The notes under the pieces were generated by a model. The model did no database searches. It was not told the origin of the DNA and worked only from the letters and a program-made list of their open reading frames with translations. Of a DNA stretch of 64,000 bases, positions 1 to 6,787 are shown in pieces. Both the position numbers and the translations under genes were made by a program. Origin of the DNA: Parablautia sp. Marseille-Q6255 (GTDB taxonomy: Bacteria > Bacillota > Clostridia > Lachnospirales > Lachnospiraceae); the NCBI RefSeq assembly GCF_951230155.1, contig NZ_CATNVD010000008.1, positions 62,001-126,000 on the forward strand, given 5' to 3'. Position 1 is the first letter of the stretch. Every line of letters starts with the position of its first letter.

Positions 1-135
1 GGAAAGGATCTGCATATCGGACGGCTGACGCTGGAGCAGGGCGAGGCGGAGCTGACAGGCAGAGTGGACAGTCTGGTGTATTCCGGCAGCGATCCGGCCA
101 GACGCGGCAGCATGATGAAGAGGCTGTTTCAATGA
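1..135 (+). CDS. yabP: Sporulation protein YabP, C-terminal part
   Basis: The window opens inside this gene; 44 codons and a TGA remain. The visible tail contains LHIGRLTLEQGEAELTGRVDSLVYS, a pattern of alternating hydrophobic residues ending in the 'I/V-x-S-L-x-YS' signature of the YabP/YqfC family, small proteins made in the sporulating mother cell. The stop overlaps the start of yabQ (ATGATGA), the usual arrangement in sporulating Firmicutes. The identification rests on the tail motif and on the downstream gene order; the N-terminus, promoter and upstream neighbours lie outside the window. Confidence 0.85.
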   Translation, partial: GKDLHIGRLTLEQGEAELTGRVDSLVYSGSDPARRGSMMKRLFQ

Positions 136-626
136 TGAGCAATGTGATCCGGCAGGAAACCATCGTATTTTTCCTGTCGGTCCTTCATGGAGTGCTGCTT
201 GCGTTTGGGTATGATCTGTTCCGGGCGCTGCGAAAAGCGGTGCCGCACGGGCTTTTCGCTGTTTCAGCAGAGGATTTCGTATACTGGATCACCGCCGGTT
301 TTCTGACCTTTGTATTTGCCTTTTTTTATACAGACGGTGTGATCCGCGGCTATGTGGCAGCAGGGATCGCGATCGGAGCGGTGCTGTATCATTTTACAGT
401 GAGCATTGTCGTACTCCGGCTTTTTGCGGCGGTGTTCGGGCTGCTTCGGGACGTCATCCTGCTTCTGAGACGCGCGGCAGGCGCGCCAGTCCGGAAAATA
501 TGGTCTTTTTTCAAGAAAACAATTGAATTTGCAGGTAAAAAAAGGTACAATGATAACAAGAATGAAAAGATAAGGGGCGAAGGCTGTGGCAAAAAGGAGA
601 AGACGTCCGAGCACGGGCAACCGTAG
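132..626 (+). CDS. yabQ: Spore cortex biosynthesis protein YabQ
   Basis: A 164-residue membrane protein. Hydrophobic segments are visible near residues 12-32, 48-66 and 70-100, followed by a basic hydrophilic tail, as in YabQ proteins, which are needed for spore cortex formation and sit in the outer forespore membrane. The ATG overlaps the yabP stop (an adjacent in-frame second ATG would do equally well), which implies translational coupling. The tail overlaps the first 41 bases of divIC in another frame. Its position between yabP and divIC is the classical one. The exact biochemical role of the family is not established. Confidence 0.88.
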   Translation: MMSNVIRQETIVFFLSVLHGVLLAFGYDLFRALRKAVPHGLFAVSAEDFVYWITAGFLTFVFAFFYTDGVIRGYVAAGIAIGAVLYHFTVSIVVLRLFAAVFGLLRDVILLLRRAAGAPVRKIWSFFKKTIEFAGKKRYNDNKNEKIRGEGCGKKEKTSEHGQP

Positions 627-888
627 GGGTATGGTTGCGATCGCAGGGATCGTTATGGTACTGCTGGTCGGCCTGCTTATGCAGAGCCAGAAGCTGAGTA
701 CGCAGAATGCGGCTTACGAAGCGCAGAAAAAGAGTCTGGAGCAGCAGCTCAGGGATGAGGAGCTTCGGGCGGCAGAGATCGAGAATCTGAAGGAGTACGT
801 GCAGTCAGACGAGTATATTGAGAATATCGCCAGAGACAAGCTGGGACTTGTGTTCGAGGACGAGATACTGTTTCAGGCAGAGGATTAA
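586..888 (+). CDS. divIC: Septum formation initiator DivIC/FtsB-like
   Basis: A 100-residue bitopic membrane protein with a strongly basic N-terminus (AKRRRRPSTGNRR), one transmembrane segment near residues 16-33, and then a coiled coil (about residues 38-75) ending in the family signature DEYIENIARDKLGLV. DivIC/FtsB partners with FtsL and DivIB/FtsQ at the division site and, in Bacillus, is also required for sporulation septation. The start is a GTG preceded by AAGGGGCGAAGG and lies inside the 3' end of yabQ. B. subtilis has an S1-domain gene (yabR) next; here there is none. Confidence 0.9.
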   Translation: MAKRRRRPSTGNRRGMVAIAGIVMVLLVGLLMQSQKLSTQNAAYEAQKKSLEQQLRDEELRAAEIENLKEYVQSDEYIENIARDKLGLVFEDEILFQAED

Positions 889-972
889 AGGGGTTGTTGC
901 AAAATACGGATTCCGGCGGCTGACCGGTGTGTTTTCCCGGAAAATATGTTTTGTTTTCGGAGAAGGCCACCT

Positions 973-1010
973 GAGACGACGGAAGGTATGATGCAGCAGT
1001 CTCTTTTTTT
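973..1010 (+). terminator. Weak candidate terminator after divIC
   Basis: GAGAC at 973-977 can pair with GTCTC at 999-1003, directly followed by a run of T to position 1010. The stem is only 5 bp and the loop long, so this is a weak call. It would separate the yabPQ-divIC transcript from spoIIE. The rest of the gap between divIC and spoIIE (889-1135) holds no tRNA and no convincing gene. Confidence 0.3.
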
Positions 1011-1059
1011 GCAATATACATCCGGAAAGTTCTTACTTTCTAAAGAGCGTCCTGTGGTT

Positions 1060-1092
1060 TTGACAAAAATTGCAGGAAAGATGAGATATACT
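1060..1092 (+). promoter_or_regulatory. spoIIE promoter with a 21-bp spacer (Spo0A-type)
   Basis: TTGACA (1060-1065) and TATACT (1087-1092) are separated by 21 bp, too far for ordinary sigma-A use. The B. subtilis spoIIE and spoIIG promoters are known for the same oddity, near-consensus hexamers with a 21-22 bp spacer that need Spo0A~P for activation. A 6/7 match to the Spo0A box in reverse (TTTGACA against TTCGACA) overlaps the -35 element. A good ribosome site (GGGGAGGGA) and the spoIIE ATG follow. The Spo0A assignment is inference by analogy. Confidence 0.6.
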
Positions 1093-1135
1093 CTCCCTAG
1101 TATGGTTAGCTTAATGCTTATGGGGAGGGATTAAG

Positions 1136-2614
1136 ATGGACGGATTATTGGCGACTGTGATGCGGACAGGCATACGGCTGCCGTTTTGGCAGCGTCTGGG
1201 AAAGGGGCAGCTGTCGCGAAGGGGAGAGACAGGAGGACTGTATTCACTTCCGGAGCGGGAACAGCTGGAACAGTACGCGGATGCGTTTTACGGTCTAGCA
1301 AAATTATTTCAGAAAATGCCGTGTCAGAAGGAGCGGCTGGGAGACGCGCAGCTGGAGGGACTCTTTGAAGCAGTACGGCAGCAGGTATGCGCCTCCTGCG
1401 AACGGGCGCAGCGCTGCTGGGGGAATGACTATTTTACGACGTGCCGGCTGCTGTATGAGATGCTTTCTGATCTGGAATATGACGGGAGCGTATCGGCGCA
1501 GATGGAGGGGCAGCTTCAGATGCAGTGCCGCAGGGCTCAGGAGGTCGCGCAGCACCTTGCGCAGGAATACGCGCAGGCGAGACAGACGCTGCTGTGGAAT
1601 AATCGGATGATGGAGCAGCGGATGGCAGCGGGCGAGCAGATTTTTCAGACTGCGCAGCTTTTGCACAGATCGGCAGCCGGTTTTACAGATCTGCCGGAGA
1701 GGGAGCAGAGGCTTCGGCAGAAGCTGAAAAAAGAACTGCGCTTTCTGGGGATTGAGCTGGGACATGTCCGCGTATTCCAGCGGGAGGAGGAACGTACGGA
1801 GATCTATCTTCTGCTGCGTGCAGTCAGGGCGGTGTGTGTGTCCGCAAAATCCGTTGCGGAGATTTTATCTGAAGCCTGCGGCCAGAAGATGCGGCCCGCG
1901 TGGAACTGTCAGGCAGCGGTCACGTCGGAGCATGCCAGCTTTCATTTTGTGCCGGATACGAAGTATCAGATTTTTTGCGGGATCTCGAGGATCACGCGGG
2001 CAGGAGAGATGGTCTCGGGAGACAATTTCGCATTTTTGCAAAAGGATACCGGGAAGGTGGTCATGAGCCTGGCGGATGGCATGGGATCCGGCGTGGGAGC
2101 CTGCCAGGAGAGTGAAAAGGTCATAGAGCTTCTGGAGCAGTTTCTGGATGCGGGATTTCCGCAGGAGACAGCCGTTCGCATGATCAATTCCTGCATGCTT
2201 TTGCAGAATTATGAGCAGATGTTTTCTACGATCGATCTGTGCATGGTGGATCTGTATACAGCCCGGTGTGATCTGATAAAATCGGGAGCCGCATCGACGT
2301 TTCTGTGCCAGGGCGACGAGATCGAGGTGATTTCGTCAAACGCGTTTCCGGCCGGTGTGATGCAGCAGTCGGATTATGAGAGCCTGCACCGGCAGCTGAG
2401 ATCCGGCAGCAGCATTATTATGATGACAGACGGAGCTCTGGAGGCATTTCCACAGGAAAACCGGGAGCAGATGATGGTAGAGCTGATCGGCAGGACGGCG
2501 TCGCGCAATGCAAAAGAGTACGCGAGACGTTTAATGGAAAAGGTATATCTGATGCAAAAGCTGCAGGCGCGGGATGATATGACGATCCTCGTAGGAAACC
2601 TGTGGGAAAAGTAG
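1136..2614 (+). CDS. spoIIE: SpoIIE-type PP2C phosphatase lacking the membrane domain
   Basis: A 492-residue protein whose C-terminal half is a PP2C-like SpoIIE phosphatase domain: SGDNFAF, MSLADGMGSGVGA (metal-binding Asp-Gly), SGAAS and TDGALEAF near residues 300-440, ending RDDMTILV. The N-terminal half (about 1-240) is helical with Cys residues near 88-94 (CASCERAQRC), resembling the SpoIIE linker. Known SpoIIE proteins are about 800 residues with around ten transmembrane helices at the N-terminus; none are present here and the upstream gap is too short to encode them. SpoIIE dephosphorylates SpoIIAA to release sigma-F in the forespore. Gene order (divIC-spoIIE-tilS-hpt-ftsH) supports orthology. 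The start is the ATG after GGGGAGGGATTAAG. Confidence 0.88.
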   Translation: MDGLLATVMRTGIRLPFWQRLGKGQLSRRGETGGLYSLPEREQLEQYADAFYGLAKLFQKMPCQKERLGDAQLEGLFEAVRQQVCASCERAQRCWGNDYFTTCRLLYEMLSDLEYDGSVSAQMEGQLQMQCRRAQEVAQHLAQEYAQARQTLLWNNRMMEQRMAAGEQIFQTAQLLHRSAAGFTDLPEREQRLRQKLKKELRFLGIELGHVRVFQREEERTEIYLLLRAVRAVCVSAKSVAEILSEACGQKMRPAWNCQAAVTSEHASFHFVPDTKYQIFCGISRITRAGEMVSGDNFAFLQKDTGKVVMSLADGMGSGVGACQESEKVIELLEQFLDAGFPQETAVRMINSCMLLQNYEQMFSTIDLCMVDLYTARCDLIKSGAASTFLCQGDEIEVISSNAFPAGVMQQSDYESLHRQLRSGSSIIMMTDGALEAFPQENREQMMVELIGRTASRNAKEYARRLMEKVYLMQKLQARDDMTILVGNLWEK

Positions 2615-2646
2615 AAAAAGGCAGATACGAAGGAGGAGAGGGCGCC

Positions 2647-4065
2647 GTGTACAGCAGTGACGCGATGGAACGTATTTTTGATACCATACGGAAATATCAT
2701 ATGATAGAAGAGGGAATGCACATTGTGGCAGGCGTTTCAGGAGGCGCGGACTCCGTATGCCTGCTGCTGGCGCTTTGCAGATATCGCAGGGATGTGAGGT
2801 TTGATCTGCGTGTGGTGCATGTCGAGCACGGGATCCGGGGCAGACAGAGTATGGAGGATGCCGCATTCGTAGAGCAGCTTTGCAAAAGACTGGAGGTGCC
2901 GCTTCGCGTGGTGCATACGGATGTGCCGGGGCTGGCGAAAGAGCGGAAAACCTCTCTGGAGGAGACGGCAAGGGCAGAACGGTACCGGATCTTTTCAGAG
3001 GCGTGCGATCTGGCTGGCGGCGCGCGTATCGCGGTGGCGCACAACCGGGGAGATCAGGCGGAAACAGTATTGTGGAATCTGGTCCGTGGAAGCGCTCTGG
3101 CAGGACTTGGCGGGATGCGTCCTGTACGGGAACCGGTGATCCGCCCGCTTTTATTTACGGACCGCCAGGAGATCGAGGATATTGTGCGGGAGGCCGGGCT
3201 TGAATGGCGCACCGACAGCACAAATCTTGAGACGCAGTATACAAGGAACCGGATCCGGCTCTCGATCCTTCCGCAGATCGAACAGGAGCTCAACGTCCGG
3301 GCATCTGAACATATCGCATCTGCGGCACAGCATCTGCAGCAGGTGCAGGAGTATCTCGATGGACAGACGAAAAAGGCACAGGAGCGCTGCATGGTCACGC
3401 AGGACGGGGCGGTCAGCCTGCTGCTGGAGCCTTTTTGGGCAGAAGAGGAGCTGATCCGGACAGAGCTTGTGCGCACGGCAGTCGGGCAGTGCGCGGGCAG
3501 CCTGAGGGACCTGGGGCGGGTCCACATCGAGGATATTCTCAGACTGTGCAAAAAGGGCTGCGGAAAGCAGCTTGACCTGCCGGGCGGCGTACGGGCTGTG
3601 CGCAAAGAGGGCGCCGTGCAGTTTGTGAAAAAGGATGACAGGAGCAGCGCCCTGCCGCATGAGATACCGCGGGAGTATCCGCTTGCTGTACCGGGGCAGA
3701 CGCCGGCCGGCCGCTGGATCGTCCGGGCATGGCTGCTGTCCAATTGTGATGATATTATGGATCAGGCAGTACAAGAAAAAAAGTATACGAAATGGTTTTC
3801 TTATGATATAATAAAAAATAGTGTCATGCTTCGGACAAGACTTCCGGGAGACTATCTGGTCGTCAATGCGAGTGGAGGACAGAAAAAGCTCAAGGATTAT
3901 TTTATTGACCGGAAGATACCGAAGGAGGACAGAGATCATGTTCTGCTGCTGGCGGACGGCCCGCATATTTTGTGGGTGGTGGGACAGCGGATCAGCGAGG
4001 CGGCAAAGGTACGCCCCGCCACAGAGAAAGTTTTGAAAATACAGCTGGAGGAGAGAGGCGTATGA
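2647..4065 (+). CDS. tilS: tRNA(Ile)-lysidine synthase TilS
   Basis: This ATP-dependent enzyme modifies C34 of the tRNA-Ile CAU anticodon to lysidine, which is essential for reading AUA. The PP-loop motif SGGADS is at residues 31-36, followed by the N-type ATPase core (VEHGIRG, AHNRGDQAETVLWNLVRGS, RPLLF, DSTN..YTRNRIR) and a C-terminal TilS substrate domain ending near RISEAAKVRP. The GTG at 2647 is chosen because AGGAGGAG (2631-2638) sits at the right distance; an in-frame GTG at 2602 overlapping the spoIIE stop has no such site. The stop overlaps the hpt start (ATGA), so the two are translationally coupled. Confidence 0.93.
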   Translation: MYSSDAMERIFDTIRKYHMIEEGMHIVAGVSGGADSVCLLLALCRYRRDVRFDLRVVHVEHGIRGRQSMEDAAFVEQLCKRLEVPLRVVHTDVPGLAKERKTSLEETARAERYRIFSEACDLAGGARIAVAHNRGDQAETVLWNLVRGSALAGLGGMRPVREPVIRPLLFTDRQEIEDIVREAGLEWRTDSTNLETQYTRNRIRLSILPQIEQELNVRASEHIASAAQHLQQVQEYLDGQTKKAQERCMVTQDGAVSLLLEPFWAEEELIRTELVRTAVGQCAGSLRDLGRVHIEDILRLCKKGCGKQLDLPGGVRAVRKEGAVQFVKKDDRSSALPHEIPREYPLAVPGQTPAGRWIVRAWLLSNCDDIMDQAVQEKKYTKWFSYDIIKNSVMLRTRLPGDYLVVNASGGQKKLKDYFIDRKIPKEDRDHVLLLADGPHILWVVGQRISEAAKVRPATEKVLKIQLEERGV

Positions 4066-4592
4066 AGGAAAAGGTCAGGATTTTTTTACAGGAGCAGGAA
4101 GTAAATGCGCGGATCGCGGAGATCGCGAAGAAGATCAGTGATGATTATGCAGGCAAAGAGGTACATCTGATCTGTGTATTAAAGGGCAGTGTATTTTTTA
4201 TGTGCGAGCTGGCAAAGCGCATCACGGTGCCGGTGACTATGGATTTTATGTCTGTGACCAGCTATGGCAATGATACGAAATCAAGCGGTGTGGTAAAGAT
4301 CGTCAAGGATCTCGATGAGCCGCTGGACGGCAAAGACGTGCTGGTTGTTGAGGACATTATTGATTCCGGCAGAACATTAAGCTATCTGCTCAACATTCTG
4401 GAAAAACGCAATCCTAAGTCACTTCGTCTGTGTACGCTCCTTGATAAGCCGGAGCGCCGCGTGACAGATGTAGCGGTGGATTATACCTGCTTTAATATCC
4501 CGGATGAGTTCGTAGTCGGATATGGACTGGATTATGCACAGAAGTACAGAAATCTTCCGTTTATCGGAATCGTAGAATTTGTAGAAGAATAG
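4062..4592 (+). CDS. hpt: Hypoxanthine-guanine phosphoribosyltransferase
   Basis: A 176-residue purine-salvage enzyme converting hypoxanthine or guanine plus PRPP to IMP or GMP. Visible motifs are LKGSVFF, the flexible-loop region VTSYGNDT, the PRPP-binding signature VLVVEDIIDSGRTLSYL, and DEFVVGYGLDY near the C-terminus. Length and sequence fit the HPRT family. The ATG overlaps the tilS stop. The tilS-hpt-ftsH order is conserved in Firmicutes; in B. subtilis HprT also stimulates ftsH transcription together with TilS, but nothing here tests that. Confidence 0.95.
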   Translation: MKEKVRIFLQEQEVNARIAEIAKKISDDYAGKEVHLICVLKGSVFFMCELAKRITVPVTMDFMSVTSYGNDTKSSGVVKIVKDLDEPLDGKDVLVVEDIIDSGRTLSYLLNILEKRNPKSLRLCTLLDKPERRVTDVAVDYTCFNIPDEFVVGYGLDYAQKYRNLPFIGIVEFVEE

Positions 4593-4613
4593 AAACAGTG
4601 GAGGCAGAATAAC

Positions 4614-6425
4614 TTGAACAGAAATACAAGAGGTATGCTGCTCTATCCGGTCGCGATCCTGATGATCATTCTTCTGGTCATGACGTTTCGCGACAAGCTC
4701 GAAGCAAGTCAGACCTGGAACAACCGTCAGATGGAGACCGCGCTGGAGCAGGGGGATGTAGCGGCAGTAGTAATCACACAGAACAAAGAAGTACCTACGG
4801 GCGTTCTGCGGGTGACGCTTGACAATGGAGAGATCAAATACGTCAATGTCACGGATGTCAATGCGGCCGGGGAAATGCTGGCGCAGTACGAGGATGACAT
4901 AGAGATCAGTACAACGGATGTAGAAAGGGACAGCATGTTCCTTACCACGCTGCTTCCGGTACTCCTGACCGGGCTTTTGCTGCTTTTGTTTTTTGGCATG
5001 ATGAACCGTCAGGCAGGCGGCGGCAATGCAAAGATGATGAATTTTGGCAAAAGCCGTGCGCGTATGATCAGCCCGGATGCACGCCGCGTGACCTTTAAGG
5101 ATGTGGCAGGGCTGCAGGAGGAAAAGGAGGATCTGGAGGAGATCGTTTCCTTTTTGAAAGAGCCGTCAAAGTTCGTGCAGGTAGGAGCAAGGATCCCCAA
5201 GGGTGTGATCCTGGTCGGACCTCCGGGAACAGGAAAGACGCTTCTGGCAAAGGCAGTTGCCGGAGAGGCGGGCGTACCGTTTTTCAGTATTTCAGGGTCT
5301 GACTTTGTGGAGATGTTCGTCGGAGTGGGCGCATCCCGTGTCAGAGATTTATTTGAGGAAGCAAAAAAGCATCAGCCGTGTATCGTATTTATTGATGAGA
5401 TCGATGCTGTGGCAAGACGCAGAGGCACCGGCATGGGCGGCGGCCACGATGAGCGGGAGCAGACGCTCAACCAGATGCTTGTGGAGATGGATGGCTTTGG
5501 CGTGAACGAGGGTGTGATCGTCATGGCTGCGACGAACCGGGTAGATATTCTGGATCCTGCGATCCTGCGTCCGGGGCGTTTTGACCGTCAGGTGGCAGTC
5601 GGACGTCCGGATGTCCGGGGACGCGAAGAGATCCTTCAGGTGCATGCAAAGGGCAAGCCGCTTGCAGAGGATGTGGATCTGCAGGAGGTCGCTCGGACCA
5701 CTGCAGGATTTACAGGCGCCGATCTGGAAAATCTGATGAACGAAGCTGCGATCCATGCGGCGAAGGAGCAGCGTTCTTATATTAAGCAGGAGGATATCAA
5801 CCGTTCCTTTATCAGGGTTGGGATCGGAGCAGAAAAGAAGAGTCTCGTGATCTCGGAAAAGGAAAAGCGGATCACTGCATACCACGAGGCGGGGCATGCG
5901 CTGTTGTTCCATCTGCTGCCGGACGTCGGTCCGGTGCATACGATCTCGATCATTCCGACCGGACGCGGTGCGGCAGGCTATACGATGCCGCTGCCGGAGC
6001 GTGATGAGATGTTTAACACCAAGGGCAAGATGCTCCAGAATATTATCGTGAGTCTGGGCGGACGCGTGGCAGAGGAGCTTGTGATCGGAGATGTTACGAC
6101 CGGCGCTTCTGCGGATATCAAGCAGGCAACAGGCGTGGCGCGCGCGATGGTGACGAAGTTCGGTATGTCGGATACGATCGGCCTGATCAATTATGACAAT
6201 GAGGACGACGAGGTATTCATCGGGCGGGATCTGGCGCATACCAGATCGTATGGCGAGGCTGTTGCCGCACAGATCGACGCAGAGGTAAAGCGTATCATTG
6301 ACGAGGCGCATCGGACAGCGAAACAGATGGTGTCCGAGCATATCGATGTGCTCCATGCATGCGCAAAGCTCCTGATCGAAAAAGAAAAGATCGGCAGAGA
6401 GGAATTTGAAGCATTATTTGAGTAA
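4614..6425 (+). CDS. ftsH: ATP-dependent zinc metalloprotease FtsH
   Basis: A membrane-anchored AAA+ protease of 603 residues. Transmembrane segments lie near residues 5-23 and 108-127, flanking an external domain. The AAA module has Walker A GPPGTGKT at residues 202-209, Walker [11 protein letters not shown] and the second region of homology ([20 protein letters not shown]). The zinc site HEAGH is at residues 424-428. It degrades misfolded membrane proteins and short-lived regulators and affects sporulation in Bacillus. The start is a TTG with GGAGG 9 bases upstream; no better ATG fits. It follows hpt by 21 bp and is probably cotranscribed. Confidence 0.96.
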   Translation: MNRNTRGMLLYPVAILMIILLVMTFRDKLEASQTWNNRQMETALEQGDVAAVVITQNKEVPTGVLRVTLDNGEIKYVNVTDVNAAGEMLAQYEDDIEISTTDVERDSMFLTTLLPVLLTGLLLLLFFGMMNRQAGGGNAKMMNFGKSRARMISPDARRVTFKDVAGLQEEKEDLEEIVSFLKEPSKFVQVGARIPKGVILVGPPGTGKTLLAKAVAGEAGVPFFSISGSDFVEMFVGVGASRVRDLFEEAKKHQPCIVFIDEIDAVARRRGTGMGGGHDEREQTLNQMLVEMDGFGVNEGVIVMAATNRVDILDPAILRPGRFDRQVAVGRPDVRGREEILQVHAKGKPLAEDVDLQEVARTTAGFTGADLENLMNEAAIHAAKEQRSYIKQEDINRSFIRVGIGAEKKSLVISEKEKRITAYHEAGHALLFHLLPDVGPVHTISIIPTGRGAAGYTMPLPERDEMFNTKGKMLQNIIVSLGGRVAEELVIGDVTTGASADIKQATGVARAMVTKFGMSDTIGLINYDNEDDEVFIGRDLAHTRSYGEAVAAQIDAEVKRIIDEAHRTAKQMVSEHIDVLHACAKLLIEKEKIGREEFEALFE

Positions 6426-6577
6426 CAGCTTTGCCATGCACAAAGCTACAGAAATCTGAGTTTGGGCCTGTCTGCGAATGAGGAGTTTCCGTATATAAAT
6501 CATAAGAACTGGAATTGTGCAATACTGACAAAAACAGACATGCATTTTTGTGAAGTTTGTGCACACTTAATTGGGAG

Positions 6578-6599
6578 ACGATGCTATAATAACCATCGT
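6578..6599 (+). promoter_or_regulatory. Extended -10 promoter inside an inverted repeat
   Basis: TGCTATAAT (6582-6590) is a perfect extended -10 element; no good -35 is seen at 17 bp. The -10 is framed by the exact inverted repeat ACGATG (6578-6583) and CATCGT (6594-6599), which could be an operator. It would drive the candidate small RNA ending at 6693, because no open reading frame begins before the terminator. Confidence 0.5.
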
Positions 6600-6693
6600 A
6601 AAACCCCCCAATACATTATATAGTTTTTGCTACACCCCAATTAGAAGAAATACCTTCTCCAAGGAAAAAGGCAGCCGGACGGCTGCCTTTTTT
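6597..6693 (+). ncRNA. Candidate small RNA of about 97 nt
   Basis: A consensus extended -10 promoter and a strong intrinsic terminator (6667-6693) enclose about 97 bases with no credible reading frame or ribosome site. The transcript would carry two unpaired C-rich stretches (CCCCCC near 6604 and CACCCC near 6633) and a small AGAAG/CTTCT stem (6643-6658). C-rich single-stranded motifs are typical of Gram-positive trans-acting small RNAs that bind ribosome sites. I do not recognise a specific Rfam family. An alternative is a leader or attenuator for the downstream GH13 gene. Confidence 0.45.
6667..6693 (+). terminator. Intrinsic terminator
   Basis: A 10-bp perfect stem (AAAGGCAGCC / GGCTGCCTTT, 6667-6690) with a 4-base loop, followed by further T to 6693. 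It ends the putative small RNA and any ftsH read-through. The GH13 gene downstream therefore needs its own promoter or depends on read-through. Confidence 0.88.
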
Positions 6694-6787
6694 CATTGTT
6701 GTGCGAATGGAGAAAGTTGGTTATAATGAAAGAAAACGGTGATGGGACAGGCGGCAGGTTTCGTGTGCCGGAAAACAGGAGGAAAGA

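Noticed and set aside
889-1135. Possible tRNA or S1-domain gene between divIC and spoIIE, as in B. subtilis
   Set aside because: No cloverleaf, no CCA end and no S1-like frame could be found; a 62-codon frame here lacks a ribosome site.
2602-2646. tilS start at GTG 2602 overlapping spoIIE
   Set aside because: The strong AGGAGGAG site lies downstream of it and fits GTG 2647; TilS homology begins only after that point.
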